Below, piece after piece: positions 37,548-47,306 of a stretch of 64,000 nucleotides of DNA. Numbering within the stretch: position 1 is the stretch's first letter; every line of letters starts with the position of its first letter. The notes below the pieces were generated by a model that saw nothing but the letters and a program-made list of their open reading frames with translations, did not search any database and was not told where the DNA came from. A program made the position numbers and the translations under genes. The stretch is from an uncultured Acidimicrobiaceae bacterium (GTDB lineage Bacteria > Actinomycetota > Acidimicrobiia > Acidimicrobiales > RAAP-2): NCBI GenBank assembly GCA_937894805.1, contig CALAYR010000136.1, positions 5,275-69,274 of the forward strand, written 5' to 3'.

Positions 37548-38735
37548 ATGGCAAAGGCAAAGTTCGAGCGCACCAAGCCGCACGTGAACATCGGCACCAT
37601 GGGCCACATTGACCACGGTAAGACCACTCTTACCGCGGCGATCACCAAGGTCCTTTCAGACCGTGTTCCCGGCAGTGCATTCACCCCATTCGACCAGATT
37701 GACAAGGCTCCCGAAGAGCGTCAGCGCGGTATCACCATCTCGATTGCTCACGTTGAGTACGAGACCCCGAACCGTCACTACGCACACGTCGACATGCCTG
37801 GTCACGCTGACTACGTCAAGAACATGATCACCGGTGCCGCTCAGGTTGACGGTGCAATCCTCGTGGTTGCCGCAACTGACGGTCCTATGGCTCAGACCCG
37901 CGAGCACGTGCTGCTCGCTCGTCAGGTCGGTGTTCCTTACATCGTTGTTGCCCTGAACAAGGCCGACATGGTGGAAGACGAAGAGCTCCTCGACCTCGTC
38001 GAGATGGAAGTTCGCGAACTGCTCAGCAGCTACGACTTCCCCGGTGACGACACCCCAATCATCCGCGTTTCAGCCCGTGAGGCGCTGGAAGGCAACGAAG
38101 CGTGGGGCGACAAGATCATGGAACTCATGGCTGCCGTCGACGACTTCGTACCAGAACCAGTCCGTGACACCGCGAAGCCCTTCCTCATGTCGATCGAAGA
38201 CGTTATGTCGATCACTGGTCGTGGCACCGTAGTTACCGGAAAGGTCGAGCAGGGCATCATCAAGGTCGGCGATGAAGTTGAGATCGTCGGTTTGACTGAC
38301 ACCCAGAAGACCACCGTTACCGGTATCGAAATGTTCCGTAAGCTCCTCGACGAAGGCCAGGCTGGCGACAACCTGGGTGCCCTTCTCCGTGGAACGAAGA
38401 AGGAAGAAGTTGAGCGCGGTCAGGTTCTCTGCAAGCCAGGCTCCATCACCCCTCACACCATCTTCGAAGCCAACGTGTACGTGTTGACCAAGGACGAAGG
38501 TGGCCGTCACAAGCCTTTCTTCGCCAACTACCGTCCGCAGTTCTACTTCCGTACGACTGACGTAACCGGTACCATCGAGCTGCCTGCCGGCACCGAAATG
38601 GTTATGCCTGGTGACAACACCGCCATGACCGTGACCCTCGGCAAGCCAATCGCTATGGAAGAGGGTCTCACCTTCTCCATCCGCGAAGGTGGCCGTACGG
38701 TCGGTTCCGGTCGTGTAACGAAGATCCTGAAGTAG
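37548..38735 (+). CDS. tuf: Elongation factor Tu
   Basis: A 395-aa EF-Tu that carries aminoacyl-tRNA to the ribosome. Motifs are [15 protein letters not shown] (G1, with Ile where Val is usual), [15 protein letters not shown] (G3), [10 protein letters not shown] (G4), and the C-terminal [19 protein letters not shown]. Only one tuf copy is present in the window. There is no clear Shine-Dalgarno sequence; ATG 37548 directly follows the closing arm of a long hairpin. rpsJ follows after 11 nt. Confidence 0.97.
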   Translation: MAKAKFERTKPHVNIGTMGHIDHGKTTLTAAITKVLSDRVPGSAFTPFDQIDKAPEERQRGITISIAHVEYETPNRHYAHVDMPGHADYVKNMITGAAQVDGAILVVAATDGPMAQTREHVLLARQVGVPYIVVALNKADMVEDEELLDLVEMEVRELLSSYDFPGDDTPIIRVSAREALEGNEAWGDKIMELMAAVDDFVPEPVRDTAKPFLMSIEDVMSITGRGTVVTGKVEQGIIKVGDEVEIVGLTDTQKTTVTGIEMFRKLLDEGQAGDNLGALLRGTKKEEVERGQVLCKPGSITPHTIFEANVYVLTKDEGGRHKPFFANYRPQFYFRTTDVTGTIELPAGTEMVMPGDNTAMTVTLGKPIAMEEGLTFSIREGGRTVGSGRVTKILK

Positions 38736-38746
38736 GTATCTGAGTC

Positions 38747-39067
38747 ATGGCCGAAAAGCAGATGATTCGTATCAGGCTCAAGGCCTTTGATCACGAAGTT
38801 CTGGACCAGTCCTGTGCCAAAATCGTGCAAACGGTTGAGCGCACGACGGCTCGGATCCAGGGTCCCGTGCCACTGCCAACTGAGAAGCACCGTTACACGG
38901 TGGTTCGCGGACCGCACAAGCACAAGGACAGCCGCGAGCACTTCGAGATGCGTATTCACAAGCGTCTGTTGGACATCGTGGACCACACCCCCAAGACCGT
39001 TGATGCGCTTCAGCGCCTCGACCTCCCTGCGGGCGTGGACATCGAGATCAAAATTCGTAATAACTAA
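38747..39067 (+). CDS. rpsJ: 30S ribosomal protein S10
   Basis: A 106-aa S10 with [46 protein letters not shown] (split here as in the family) and [20 protein letters not shown]. It forms part of the 30S head and is also the NusE partner of NusB and NusG. It is 11 nt downstream of tuf, and is separated from rplC by about 240 bp of structured sequence, unlike the usual tight rpsJ-rplC spacing. Confidence 0.97.
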   Translation: MAEKQMIRIRLKAFDHEVLDQSCAKIVQTVERTTARIQGPVPLPTEKHRYTVVRGPHKHKDSREHFEMRIHKRLLDIVDHTPKTVDALQRLDLPAGVDIEIKIRNN

Positions 39068-39081
39068 CACCACTCTCAGGG

Positions 39082-39111
39082 CCCCCGATCCGACTTTGCG
39101 TTGGACGGGGG
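39082..39111 (+). terminator. Hairpin after rpsJ
   Basis: CCCCCG (39082-39087) pairs with CGGGGG (39106-39111), with inner TCC/GGA and one bulged A. TCTT follows. It probably terminates the tuf-rpsJ transcript. Confidence 0.5.
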
Positions 39112-39125
39112 TCTTGGAGTAGGGT
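39096..39125 (+). promoter_or_regulatory. Promoter of the rplC operon
   Basis: TTGCGT (39096-39101) and TAGGGT (39120-39125) with an 18-bp spacer, overlapping the terminator-like stem. The start is predicted near 39132. Confidence 0.5.
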
Positions 39126-39131
39126 GGTACT

Positions 39132-39300
39132 CCCGCCGGAAGCGGTGGGAATCGGATCCAACTTGTTGGATCCACAGATGATGTGACTGGTTGCCCCTTG
39201 CGGGAACGCCAGTCCGAACCATTCGAGCGCTCCGTTCGGGTTCGGTCCCGAACGGAGCGTCTGTGTGTCGGGTTGGTCCGACGCACAGGAGTTAAGGAGA
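39132..39300 (+). ncRNA. Structured leader RNA of the rplC operon
   Basis: About 170 nt holding four successive hairpins. A 9-bp perfect stem lies at 39154-39173. GACTGG/CCAGTC lies at 39185-39214 with an inner CCC/GGG. A 13-bp perfect stem lies at 39228-39259 with loop TTCGGT. An 11-bp stem lies at 39261-39288 (one G-T pair) directly before the AAGGAG at 39294. It occupies a place like the S10 leader of other bacteria, but between rpsJ and rplC. It is probably an autoregulatory ribosomal-protein leader; the ligand is unknown. Confidence 0.6.
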
Positions 39301-39307
39301 AATGAAC

Positions 39308-39967
39308 GTGACGACCAAGTCGATCGTCGGTGAGAAGGTGGGCATGACCCAGGTTTGGGACGAGCAAAATCGTGCCATCCCTGTGACCGTTGTCCGGGTT
39401 AGCCCGGTGCGTGTCGTGCAGATCAAGACGCCGGACAAAGAGGGTTACTCCGCATTGCAGGTGACGTGGGGAACCCGTCGCCTCTCTACGTTGACGCAGC
39501 CAGAGCGTGGACACTTTGACAAGGCTGGAGTAACGCCAGGTAAGGCGCTCGTTGAGCTCCGCTTGGAAGATGTCTCGTCATTCACTATCGGTCAAGAGAT
39601 CGGTGCTGATGTCTTTGAGAAGGGCGAGATGATTGACGTCACCGCCGTGAGCAAGGGCAAGGGCTTCGCTGGTGGTATGAAGCGCCACAACTTCAAGGGT
39701 CAAGGCGCCGCACACGGTAACCACAAGCACCACCGTGCTCCTGGTTCCATCGGTGCCTGCGCTACCCCTGGTCGCGTATTCAAGGGTACGAAGATGGCGG
39801 GACGTATGGGTGGCGAGCAAGTCACCACGACGAACCTCGAAGTCATCGGCGTCGACGTTGAGCGCAACTTGGTACTCGTCAAGGGTGCTGTTCCTGGTTC
39901 CAAGGGTGGCGTCGTTGTCATCCGCACTTCGGTGAAGAACCCAATGAAGGCTGGAGGCAAGCGATGA
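39308..39967 (+). CDS. rplC: 50S ribosomal protein L3
   Basis: A 219-aa L3. Motifs are GEKVGMTQVWDE at the N-terminus, VSKGKGFAGGMKRHNFKG, and GACATPGRVFKGTKMAGRMG, the long loop reaching towards the peptidyl-transferase centre. GTG 39308 is preferred because AAGGAG at 39294-39299 lies 8 nt upstream; ATG 39302, two codons earlier, is only 2 nt from that site. The end overlaps rplD by four bases (ATGA). Confidence 0.96.
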   Translation: MTTKSIVGEKVGMTQVWDEQNRAIPVTVVRVSPVRVVQIKTPDKEGYSALQVTWGTRRLSTLTQPERGHFDKAGVTPGKALVELRLEDVSSFTIGQEIGADVFEKGEMIDVTAVSKGKGFAGGMKRHNFKGQGAAHGNHKHHRAPGSIGACATPGRVFKGTKMAGRMGGEQVTTTNLEVIGVDVERNLVLVKGAVPGSKGGVVVIRTSVKNPMKAGGKR

Positions 39968-40638
39968 GCACCTTTACTCTCCGTGGTCCGATTGAAAAGC
40001 CCGCCAAGGTTCTCGCCACTCGTACGGTTACCCGTCGTGACGTAACCGGCAAGGAGCTCGGCACCGTAACGCTCGAGCCAACGATCTTCGGTCTTGAGCC
40101 CAACGTTCCCGTTCTCCACCAAGTCATCACCGCCCAGCTCGCTGCCAAGCGCGCCGGTACGCAGTCGACCAAGACGCGTAAGGAAGTTCGTGGTGGTGGT
40201 AAGAAGCCGTTTAACCAGAAGGGAACCGGTGGCGCTCGTCAGGGAACCATTCGTGCTCCTCACTACCCCGGTGGTGGTATTGCGCACGGTCCAAAGCCAC
40301 GTAAGTACACCCAGCGCACCCCTAAGAAGATGGTCCGTTTGGCCCTCTTCTCGGCCCTGTCCGACCGTGCGCAGTTGAACCAAATTCTCCTCGTTGACAA
40401 GTTCAGCTGGGAAACCCCCAAGACCAAGGACGCGCTCAGCTTGTTGGCCGCCCTCGGTGCCACGGGCAAGGTGCTCGTCGTCTTGTCTCGCGAGGACTTC
40501 GTTGCCGGTGCGAGCTTTCGCAACCTGGACTACATCAACACGATTGATGCGAGTGAACTCAACGCGTACGACGTACTGAACGCCGACTGGGTCATCTTCT
40601 CTGACGAGACCCTGCCGACCGCTAAGGAGTCCAACTAA
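39964..40638 (+). CDS. rplD: 50S ribosomal protein L4
   Basis: A 224-aa L4. The extended loop lining the exit tunnel contains KTRKEVRGGGKKPFNQKGTG followed by ARQGTIRAPHYPGGG, and the globular part contains KMVRLALFSALSDR. In E. coli, L4 represses its own operon by binding the S10 leader, so it is a candidate ligand for the leader upstream of rplC here. It starts at ATG 39964 inside the end of rplC and is coupled to rplW by TAATG. Confidence 0.97.
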   Translation: MSTFTLRGPIEKPAKVLATRTVTRRDVTGKELGTVTLEPTIFGLEPNVPVLHQVITAQLAAKRAGTQSTKTRKEVRGGGKKPFNQKGTGGARQGTIRAPHYPGGGIAHGPKPRKYTQRTPKKMVRLALFSALSDRAQLNQILLVDKFSWETPKTKDALSLLAALGATGKVLVVLSREDFVAGASFRNLDYINTIDASELNAYDVLNADWVIFSDETLPTAKESN

Positions 40639-40928
40639 TGCATGACGCTTCAACAATCCTGCTTCGTCCAGTCGTGTCGGAAAAGACCTACGGCTTGATG
40701 GACAACAACGTGTACGTCTTTGAAGTTGCTAAGTACGCCACCAAGATCGACGTGCGTCGTGCCGTCGAGCAGGCGTTCAACGTAACTGTCACCAATGTCA
40801 ACACACTCAACCGCAAGGGCAAGTCGATGCGTAATCGCCGCACTGGTGTCGAGGGCAAGCGCCCCGACCAAAAGCGCGCCATCGTCACCCTCAAGGCGGG
40901 CGACTCGATCAACCTCTTCGAGAGCTAA
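40638..40928 (+). CDS. rplW: 50S ribosomal protein L23
   Basis: A 96-aa L23 with [36 protein letters not shown] and a C-terminal [13 protein letters not shown]. It sits at the tunnel exit and docks trigger factor and SRP. It starts within the rplD stop (TAATG), and rplB follows after 8 nt. Confidence 0.97.
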   Translation: MHDASTILLRPVVSEKTYGLMDNNVYVFEVAKYATKIDVRRAVEQAFNVTVTNVNTLNRKGKSMRNRRTGVEGKRPDQKRAIVTLKAGDSINLFES

Positions 40929-40936
40929 GGAACACT

Positions 40937-41770
40937 ATGGCCCTTCGTCATCGCAAGCCAACTAGTCCCGGCCGTCGTTTCCAGACGGTCTCGGACTTTG
41001 CTGAGCTCACCACTGACCGTCCCGAAAAGTCGCTCCTCGCTAAGAAGAGCCGCACCGGTGGACGTAACAGCTACGGTCGCAAGACCTCGCGTCACCGTGG
41101 TGGTGGACACAAGCAGCAGTACCGTATCGTCGACTTCAAGCGCAACAAGGACGGCATTCCGGCCAAGGTTGCAACCATTGAGTACGACCCAAACCGCACC
41201 TGTCGAATCGCGTTGTTGCACTACCTCGATGGTGAGAAGCGCTACATCCTCGCTCCTAACGGCCTCAAGGTCGGCGACCGCGTTGAGTCTGGCCCCAAGG
41301 CCGACATCAAGACCGGTAACGCCCTCCCCATGCGCTACATCCCAACTGGTTCAGTGGTCCACAACGTGGAACTCCGTCCCGGTGGTGGTGGCAAGATGGC
41401 CCGCAGTGCCGGCATGAGCGTTCAGCTTGTCGCTAAGGATGGCGGTTTCGCTACCTTGCGTCTTCCTTCAACGGAAATGCGCCGCGTGCCAATCGACTGT
41501 GTCGCCACACTCGGCATCGTCGGTAACTCGGAGCACGAACTGATCAAGATCGGTAAGGCTGGTCGTAACCGCTGGAAGGGCAAGCGCCCTCAGACTCGTG
41601 GTGTGGCTATGAACCCGGTCGACCACCCACTCGGTGGTGGTGAAGGTAAGACCTCCGGTGGTCGTCACCCGGTCAGCCCTTGGGGTCAGCCAGAAGGTCG
41701 TACTCGTCTGCCTAAGAAGTCAGATGATCTCATTATTCGTCGTCGCCGTGGTCGCGGCTCGCGGAGGTAG
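40937..41770 (+). CDS. rplB: 50S ribosomal protein L2
   Basis: A 277-aa L2. Visible motifs are [40 protein letters not shown], and C-terminal [20 protein letters not shown], whose His is required for peptidyl transfer activity and subunit joining. The ribosome-binding site AAGGA overlaps the rplW stop. The length is standard. Confidence 0.97.
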   Translation: MALRHRKPTSPGRRFQTVSDFAELTTDRPEKSLLAKKSRTGGRNSYGRKTSRHRGGGHKQQYRIVDFKRNKDGIPAKVATIEYDPNRTCRIALLHYLDGEKRYILAPNGLKVGDRVESGPKADIKTGNALPMRYIPTGSVVHNVELRPGGGGKMARSAGMSVQLVAKDGGFATLRLPSTEMRRVPIDCVATLGIVGNSEHELIKIGKAGRNRWKGKRPQTRGVAMNPVDHPLGGGEGKTSGGRHPVSPWGQPEGRTRLPKKSDDLIIRRRRGRGSRR

Positions 41771-41777
41771 GTAGAAC

Positions 41778-42056
41778 ATGGGTCGTAGTTTGAAGAAGGG
41801 TCCGTTCATTGACGGACACCTATTGAAGAAGGTCGACGCAATGAACGCGTCGGGCGAGAAGAAGGTCATCAAGACCTGGTCTCGTCGTTCGACGGTCATT
41901 CCTGACATGGTCGGTCACACCCTCGCAGTTCACGACGGTCGTCGTCACGTCCCGGTGTACGTCACCGAGTCGATGGTCGGCCACAAGCTTGGCGAATTCG
42001 CTCCAACGAAGACGTTCAAGTTCCACGCAGGACAAGAAGTGAAGGGTAAGCGCTAA
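41778..42056 (+). CDS. rpsS: 30S ribosomal protein S19
   Basis: A 92-aa S19 beginning [19 protein letters not shown], with [20 protein letters not shown] and [12 protein letters not shown]. It forms a head complex with S13. GGAGG lies upstream at 41763. Its stop shares one base with the rplV start. Confidence 0.97.
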   Translation: MGRSLKKGPFIDGHLLKKVDAMNASGEKKVIKTWSRRSTVIPDMVGHTLAVHDGRRHVPVYVTESMVGHKLGEFAPTKTFKFHAGQEVKGKR

Positions 42057-42667
42057 TGGCCGGTACCAAGACCAACGAGCGTCCCGGCGTCCGCGCCTCA
42101 CTGAGCAACTTCGGCATGTCGGCCAGCAAGGCCCGCGTCGTCCTGAACTTGATCCGTGGCGAAGACGTACAGACCGCTCGCGACATCCTCACCCTCACCA
42201 CGCGTGAGGCTGCTGGCGTCATCAACAAGGTTCTCGCTAGTGCAGTTGCGAACGCCGTAAACAACTCGGGCTACTCCGCCGACGAGTTGTACGTCGCCGC
42301 CGCCTACGCCGACGAAGGTCCAACGATGAAGCGTTTCAGCCCCCGCGCTCGCGGTCGTGCTGGTCGCATTAACAAGCGCAGCTGTCACATCACCGTGATT
42401 GTCGCCCGCATGGACGACGACCGCCTCGCGATCTTGAACGCTGCCCGCAGCGCTCAGGCCGCTGCATCACGCTCACGCCGCGTGGCCGGATCACGTACCA
42501 AGAAGAACGAAGCAGCTGACACGACGCCCGTCGTGGAAGAGGCCGTAGTGGAAGCACCACAGACCGAGGTCGTCGCTACTGATGTAGTTGAGACGAACGA
42601 GGTTGTCGAGGTTGCGACCGAACAAGAAGTGGTGTCAGTCGACACCGACGAGGAGACGGACAAGTAA
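42056..42667 (+). CDS. rplV: 50S ribosomal protein L22 with acidic C-terminal extension
   Basis: A 203-aa L22, against the usual 110-130. The core (about 1-128) has [20 protein letters not shown] and the tunnel hairpin region [20 protein letters not shown]. Residues about 140-203 form an extension rich in Glu, Val, Thr and Asp, probably disordered and exposed. Mutations in the L22 hairpin affect macrolide binding elsewhere; no unusual residues stand out here. It is coupled to rpsC by TAATG. Confidence 0.95.
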   Translation: MAGTKTNERPGVRASLSNFGMSASKARVVLNLIRGEDVQTARDILTLTTREAAGVINKVLASAVANAVNNSGYSADELYVAAAYADEGPTMKRFSPRARGRAGRINKRSCHITVIVARMDDDRLAILNAARSAQAAASRSRRVAGSRTKKNEAADTTPVVEEAVVEAPQTEVVATDVVETNEVVEVATEQEVVSVDTDEETDK

Positions 42668-43611
42668 TGGGCCAGAAGGTAAATCCCTACGGTTTCCGCC
42701 TCGGTATTACGACCGACTGGAAGTCACGCTGGTTCAACGAGCGTGAATACCGTCAGTTTGTTATCGAGGACTGGAAGATTCGTGACTACCTCACGCGTCA
42801 ACTAGAGACCGCCGCAGTAAGCCGCATTGAGATCGAGCGCAGCAACGACCGCATCCGCGTGGACATCCACACGGCGCGTCCGGGCATCGTTATCGGTCGT
42901 CGTGGTGCTGAAGCAGAGCGCTTGAAGAAGGCACTGGAAGTGCTGACCAACCGCGTGCCGAAGAAGGCCAACGAGGCTTCACCGTTCTCGCTGAACATCC
43001 AGGAAATCAAGCAGCCCGAACTCGACGCTGCCTTGATCGCTCAGGGAATCTGCGACCAGCTGATTCGTCGCGTGGCGTTCCGCCGTGCGATGAAGCGCGC
43101 CATCCAGACCGTGCAGAAGTCGGGCGCCCTCGGCGTTCGTATTCAGTGCTCCGGTCGTCTCGGTGGTGCCGAAATGTCACGTCGTGAGTCCTACCGTGAG
43201 GGTCGCGTGCCACTGCACACCCTCCGTGCCGACATTGACTATGGCTTCCGTGAGGCTCGTACCTCGACGGGCCGTATTGGTGTGAAGGTCTGGATCTACA
43301 AGGGCGACATCTTGCCCTACTCGATCAGCAACGAAGCCAAGATTGTTCGCGAAGCTGCCTTGGCCGCTGGCGACTCCGTGGCCACCGATGCTCCTACGCC
43401 CAGCGTGGTTCGTGCCGGTTCCGGCCGTCGCCGCGTGTCGGCTAGCGCGGAAGTTAACCCCGCCGCTGACGCCAGCGCCGGTGTTGCCCCCGCTGACTTG
43501 TTGGCTGCTTCCGACGAGGTCGAGAAGCGGATTTCTCAGGAAGAAGAGATCGAGCGTCGCACTGCTAGCGGTGCCGCCGAGACTCCTCACTTCCGTAAGG
43601 AGGTCGACTGA
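42667..43611 (+). CDS. rpsC: 30S ribosomal protein S3 with C-terminal extension
   Basis: A 314-aa S3, against about 210-275 in most bacteria. The core has [20 protein letters not shown], a KH domain around [20 protein letters not shown], and the C-terminal domain [20 protein letters not shown]. Residues about 240-314 are an Ala/Glu-rich tail. S3 lies at the mRNA entry of the 30S subunit. AAGGAGG near its end serves the next gene, rplP. Confidence 0.95.
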   Translation: MGQKVNPYGFRLGITTDWKSRWFNEREYRQFVIEDWKIRDYLTRQLETAAVSRIEIERSNDRIRVDIHTARPGIVIGRRGAEAERLKKALEVLTNRVPKKANEASPFSLNIQEIKQPELDAALIAQGICDQLIRRVAFRRAMKRAIQTVQKSGALGVRIQCSGRLGGAEMSRRESYREGRVPLHTLRADIDYGFREARTSTGRIGVKVWIYKGDILPYSISNEAKIVREAALAAGDSVATDAPTPSVVRAGSGRRRVSASAEVNPAADASAGVAPADLLAASDEVEKRISQEEEIERRTASGAAETPHFRKEVD

Positions 43612-43613
43612 TT

Positions 43614-44051
43614 ATGTTGATGCCCCGTAAGGTCAAGCACCGTAAGCAACAGCGCGGTCGTATGACTGGTATGGCCAAGGGTGGCACCGAACTCAACTTC
43701 GGTGACTTTGGTATCCAGGCACTCGAAGCCGGTTGGATTACTGCTCGTCAAATTGAGTCGGCCCGTATTGCCATGACTCGTCACGTCAAGCGTGGTGGTC
43801 GTGTGTGGATCCGCGTCTTCCCTGACAAGCCCGTAACGCAAAAGCCCGCCGAAACCCGTATGGGTTCCGGAAAGGGAAACCCCGAATTCTGGGTTGCCGT
43901 CGTCAAGCCCGGTCGCGTGATGTTCGAGCTCGCCGGTGTGGACGAGCCATTGGCTCGTGCCGCCATGGAGCGCGCCATCCAGAAGCTGCCGATTAAGTGC
44001 AAGTTCGTCGTTCGTCCTGGTACGCACGGCACCCCGGAGGTAACGATCTAA
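43614..44051 (+). CDS. rplP: 50S ribosomal protein L16
   Basis: A 145-aa L16 starting [20 protein letters not shown], with [20 protein letters not shown] and [20 protein letters not shown]. It positions A-site tRNA near the peptidyl-transferase centre. ATG 43614 has AAGGAGG at 43597-43603; ATG 43620 is a possible alternative. The stop shares a base with rpmC. Confidence 0.97.
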   Translation: MLMPRKVKHRKQQRGRMTGMAKGGTELNFGDFGIQALEAGWITARQIESARIAMTRHVKRGGRVWIRVFPDKPVTQKPAETRMGSGKGNPEFWVAVVKPGRVMFELAGVDEPLARAAMERAIQKLPIKCKFVVRPGTHGTPEVTI

Positions 44052-44275
44052 TGGCTAAGACCAAAGAACACGTAGCGGAGTTGAAGCTCCTCGGTGACGC
44101 CGAATTGATTCAGCGTCTCGCCGAGTCCCGCAAGGAACTCTTCAACCTCCGTTTCCAGTTGGCCACCGGCCAGTTGGACAACACTGCCCGCATGGGTGCA
44201 GTCAAGAAGGACATTGCCCGTCTCGCGACGTTCCTGCGTCAGCGCGAGATTGCCTTGGCCGAGGAAGGTAACTAA
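44051..44275 (+). CDS. rpmC: 50S ribosomal protein L29
   Basis: A 74-aa helical L29 with [20 protein letters not shown] followed by [20 protein letters not shown]. It lies by the tunnel exit beside L23. ATG 44051 overlaps the rplP stop, and its own stop overlaps the rpsQ start (TAATG). Confidence 0.96.
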   Translation: MAKTKEHVAELKLLGDAELIQRLAESRKELFNLRFQLATGQLDNTARMGAVKKDIARLATFLRQREIALAEEGN

Positions 44276-44553
44276 TGACTGAAAACCTGACCAACGAAAC
44301 GCGTATCAATACGCGCAAGGTTCGTGAAGGCATCGTCGTCTCCGACAAGATGAACGCCACCCTGGTGGTCGCCGTCGAAGAGCGCGTGTCGCACCCTAAG
44401 TACAGCAAGACCGTGAAGCGCACCAAGAAGCTCTACGCCCACGACGAGAAGAACGACGCCAAGATCGGCGACCGTGTTCGCGTGGAAGAGACTCGTCCCT
44501 TGAGCAAGCTCAAGCGCTGGCGTCTCATCGAGATTTTGGAGCGTGCCAAGTGA
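44275..44553 (+). CDS. rpsQ: 30S ribosomal protein S17
   Basis: A 92-aa S17 with [20 protein letters not shown] and VGDRV-type OB-fold strands (here [20 protein letters not shown]). A short N-terminal extension (about 12 residues) precedes the core. It binds helices 7 and 11 of 16S rRNA. The stop overlaps the rplN start (GTGA). Confidence 0.96.
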   Translation: MTENLTNETRINTRKVREGIVVSDKMNATLVVAVEERVSHPKYSKTVKRTKKLYAHDEKNDAKIGDRVRVEETRPLSKLKRWRLIEILERAK

Positions 44554-44918
44554 TTCAGCAAGAATCCCGTCTCAGGGTGGCCGACAACTCCGGTGCGAAA
44601 GAGGTGCTCTGCATCCGCGTGCTGGGTGGTTCACGCCGCCGCTACGCCTCGATCGGTGACGTGTTTATCGCCACCGTGAAGGACGCTATTCCTGGTGCCA
44701 ACGTGAAGAAGGGTGACGTAGTGCGCTGCGTCGTCGTTCGCGTCTCCAAGGAAAAGCGTCGTCCCGACGGTTCGTACATCAAGTTTGATGACAACGCCGC
44801 CGTGATTATCAACGACCAGCTCCAGCCTCGCGGTACCCGAATCTTCGGGCCCGTTGGCCGTGAGCTCCGCGACAAGAAGTTCATGCGAATCATTTCGCTG
44901 GCTCCGGAGGTTTTGTAA
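44550..44918 (+). CDS. rplN: 50S ribosomal protein L14
   Basis: A 122-aa L14, starting [20 protein letters not shown] and containing [20 protein letters not shown] and [15 protein letters not shown]. It contacts 16S rRNA in an intersubunit bridge. GTG 44550 overlaps the rpsQ stop; rplX starts at the last base of the stop. Confidence 0.97.
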   Translation: MIQQESRLRVADNSGAKEVLCIRVLGGSRRRYASIGDVFIATVKDAIPGANVKKGDVVRCVVVRVSKEKRRPDGSYIKFDDNAAVIINDQLQPRGTRIFGPVGRELRDKKFMRIISLAPEVL

Positions 44919-45223
44919 TGAAGATCCGTAAGGGTGACGACATCGTCGTACTCGCCGGCAAGTTCCGCGGTGAGCGGGCCAAGGTGGAAGAGGCTCTGCC
45001 CGCTTCAGACCAGGTCATTCTCGACTCGCTGAACACTGTTAAGCGACACACCAAGCAGCAGGGTGCAACGCTCCAGGCTGGAATCATTGACAAGGCCATG
45101 CCGCTCCACGTGTCCAACATCGCGCTGTGGTGCGGTGGACACAAGGGCCCAGCAAAGGTTGGCTTTAAGACCGTCGACGACGTGAAGGTTCGCGTCTGCC
45201 GTAAGTGTGGGGAGGCTCTATGA
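44918..45223 (+). CDS. rplX: 50S ribosomal protein L24
   Basis: A 101-aa L24 with the KOW motif [20 protein letters not shown], then [20 protein letters not shown], and a C-terminal zinc-knuckle-like [12 protein letters not shown]...CRKCGEAL. It is an early assembly initiator of the 50S subunit. ATGA couples it to rplE. Confidence 0.97.
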   Translation: MKIRKGDDIVVLAGKFRGERAKVEEALPASDQVILDSLNTVKRHTKQQGATLQAGIIDKAMPLHVSNIALWCGGHKGPAKVGFKTVDDVKVRVCRKCGEAL

Positions 45224-45777
45224 GCACCATGCCGCGCCTAAAGGTGCGCTACAACGAAGAGATTCGCGCTCAGCTCAAGACTGAGCTCGAACTCCCAAAC
45301 ATCATGCAGGTTCCACGCCTGTCCAAGATCGTTATTAACGCCGGTGTGGGTCGTGCGACCCAGCAGGCCAGCTTGCTCGAAGGTGCCCAGCGCGACCTCG
45401 AGTTGCTGAGCGGTCAGAAGCCAATCGTGACCCGTGCGAAGAAGTCCATCGCGAGCTTCAAGCTCCGCGAAGAGCAGCCCATTGGCGCGAAGGTCACCCT
45501 CCGCGGCGACCGGGCCTGGGAGTTCCTCGACCGGTTGATCTCGGTGGCCATTCCTCGTATCCGTGACTTCCGTGGTTTGAGCGCTAAGTCGTTCGACGGC
45601 CGCGGTAACTACACGTTCGGTATCAACGACCAGTTGATTTTCCCCGAACTGGACTACGACAAGATCGACGCACCACGCGGTTTCGACATCACCATTGTGA
45701 CGACCGCGATGACCGACGAGCAGGGCCGTGCGTTTTTGCGCGCTTACGGCTTTCCCTTCCGACAGGAGAATCGATAA
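45220..45777 (+). CDS. rplE: 50S ribosomal protein L5
   Basis: A 185-aa L5 with [40 protein letters not shown] and [20 protein letters not shown]. It binds 5S rRNA. ATG 45220 overlaps the rplX stop in ATGA and has GGGGAGG upstream; GTG 45205 would extend it into rplX without family support. TAATG links it to the S14 gene. Confidence 0.96.
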   Translation: MSTMPRLKVRYNEEIRAQLKTELELPNIMQVPRLSKIVINAGVGRATQQASLLEGAQRDLELLSGQKPIVTRAKKSIASFKLREEQPIGAKVTLRGDRAWEFLDRLISVAIPRIRDFRGLSAKSFDGRGNYTFGINDQLIFPELDYDKIDAPRGFDITIVTTAMTDEQGRAFLRAYGFPFRQENR

Positions 45778-45962
45778 TGGCGAAGAAGTCGCTACGTATT
45801 AAGCAGCAGGCCACCCCGAAGTTTGCCGTGCGTGGTTACACGCGCTGCGAGCGCTGTGGTCGCCCACGCTCGGTGTACCGCAAGTTCGGCCTGTGCCGTA
45901 TTTGCCTCCGTGTCATGGTTCACGCCGGTGAAATTCCCGGTGTGACTAAGGCCAGCTGGTAG
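45777..45962 (+). CDS. rpsZ: 30S ribosomal protein S14 type Z (zinc form)
   Basis: A 61-aa short S14. The four zinc Cys lie in [20 protein letters not shown] followed by CLR (CxxC twice). The end [11 protein letters not shown] is typical of this form. The longer zinc-free S14 is not in the window; zinc-regulated paralogues exist in some Actinobacteria. It is coupled to rplE. Confidence 0.97.
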   Translation: MAKKSLRIKQQATPKFAVRGYTRCERCGRPRSVYRKFGLCRICLRVMVHAGEIPGVTKASW

Positions 45963-45976
45963 AGGGGAGACGAACA

Positions 45977-46381
45977 ATGACAATGACAGACCCCATCGCC
46001 GACATGTTGACTCGAATTCGTAACGCGAATTCAGCACAGTTCGACTCGGTGAAGATGCCCGGTTCAAAGCTCAAGGTCTCCTTGGCTCAAATCTTGGAGC
46101 GTGAGGGCTACATCGGTGGCTTCACGGTCACCACGAACGAAGGCAAGCCCGGCACCACACTCGAAGTTCGACTGAAGTACACGGTCGATCGTCGTCGCAC
46201 CATCGTTGGACTGAAGCGTGTTTCTACGCCCGGTCTACGCATCTACAGGAAGAGCACCGAAATGCCCAAGGTTCTCGGAGGTGTCGGCGTCGCCGTTGTC
46301 TCTACGAGCCGTGGACTTATGACCGACCGAGAGGCACGCAAGCAGAAGCTCGGCGGCGAAGTCCTCTGTTACGTCTGGTAA
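45977..46381 (+). CDS. rpsH: 30S ribosomal protein S8
   Basis: A 134-aa S8 with [36 protein letters not shown], and C-terminal [20 protein letters not shown] followed by [10 protein letters not shown]. It binds the central domain of 16S rRNA, and in E. coli it represses the spc operon. ATG 45977 and ATG 45983 are both possible; GAGGGGAG precedes them. Confidence 0.97.
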   Translation: MTMTDPIADMLTRIRNANSAQFDSVKMPGSKLKVSLAQILEREGYIGGFTVTTNEGKPGTTLEVRLKYTVDRRRTIVGLKRVSTPGLRIYRKSTEMPKVLGGVGVAVVSTSRGLMTDREARKQKLGGEVLCYVW

Positions 46382-46410
46382 TCGACCGAAGGTATTGAGG
46401 AGAAATTTAG

Positions 46411-46950
46411 ATGTCACGAATTGGTCGTAACCCAATCACTGTTCCATCGACCGTCACCATCGCGGTGTCGGGCGATGTTGTTCAGGTCAAGGGACCCAAG
46501 GGAACCATGGAGCGCACCTTGCCCGGCGGTATCACCGTTGCGCAAGAGGGCGACGTGTTAACCGTTGAGCGTTCTGACGACGAGCGCGATCACCGCGCTC
46601 TTCACGGACTTACCCGTACGTTGATCTCCAACATGGTTGTTGGTGTTACCGACGGTTGGGTCAAGGAACTGGAAATCATCGGCGTTGGTTACCGCGCTGC
46701 CGCGAAGAGCGAATCATCGCTCGAACTGGCACTCGGCTTTAGCCACCCCGTTATCTTCGATGCGCCGGCTGGCGTCACCTTCGAAGTCCCCGCCCCCACC
46801 CGCGTCATCATTAAGGGCTCGGACAAGGAAGTCGTCGGCCAAGTTGCCGCATCGATTCGTAAGATTCGCAAGCCCGAGCCCTACAAGGGCAAGGGTGTCC
46901 GGTACCTCGGTGAGAAGGTACTGCGCAAGGCTGGAAAGGCGGCTAAATAA
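46411..46950 (+). CDS. rplF: 50S ribosomal protein L6
   Basis: A 179-aa L6 made of two similar domains: [40 protein letters not shown] and the C-terminal [20 protein letters not shown]. It lies near the factor-binding site. AGGAG precedes ATG 46411. Its stop overlaps the rplR start (TAATG). Confidence 0.97.
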   Translation: MSRIGRNPITVPSTVTIAVSGDVVQVKGPKGTMERTLPGGITVAQEGDVLTVERSDDERDHRALHGLTRTLISNMVVGVTDGWVKELEIIGVGYRAAAKSESSLELALGFSHPVIFDAPAGVTFEVPAPTRVIIKGSDKEVVGQVAASIRKIRKPEPYKGKGVRYLGEKVLRKAGKAAK

Positions 46951-47306
46951 TGGCTCGCTCAACTCGAGAACTTCGTATTCGTCGACACCGTCGCGTTCGC
47001 AAGAACGTCACTGGTACGACCGAGCGCCCACGCGTTGCCGTGTCGCGAACCAACAAGCACATCTCGGCTCAGATCATCGACGACACCGTCGGTCGCACCC
47101 TTGCGGCCGCCAGTTCCGTCGAGGCTGTCTTCAAGGACGTCTCCGGTGGCAACATCGACGGCGCCAAGGCCGTTGCCAAGTCGCTAGCTGAGCGCGCCAA
47201 GGCCGCCGGCGTTACCACGGTGGTCTTTGACCGCGGTGGCTTTACTTACCACGGCCGCGTTGCGGCCTTCGCCGATGCCCTCCGCGAAGGAGGACTGGAG
47301 TTCTAA
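46950..47306 (+). CDS. rplR: 50S ribosomal protein L18
   Basis: A 118-aa L18 with [35 protein letters not shown] and the C-terminal [20 protein letters not shown] followed by [10 protein letters not shown]. It binds 5S rRNA with L5. It is linked on both sides by TAATG overlaps. Confidence 0.97.
   Translation: MARSTRELRIRRHRRVRKNVTGTTERPRVAVSRTNKHISAQIIDDTVGRTLAAASSVEAVFKDVSGGNIDGAKAVAKSLAERAKAAGVTTVVFDRGGFTYHGRVAAFADALREGGLEF

Noticed and set aside
37465..37590. Small frame in the tuf leader overlapping the tuf start
   Set aside because: It runs through the hairpins and into tuf in another phase, with no ribosome-binding site or promoter box nearby.
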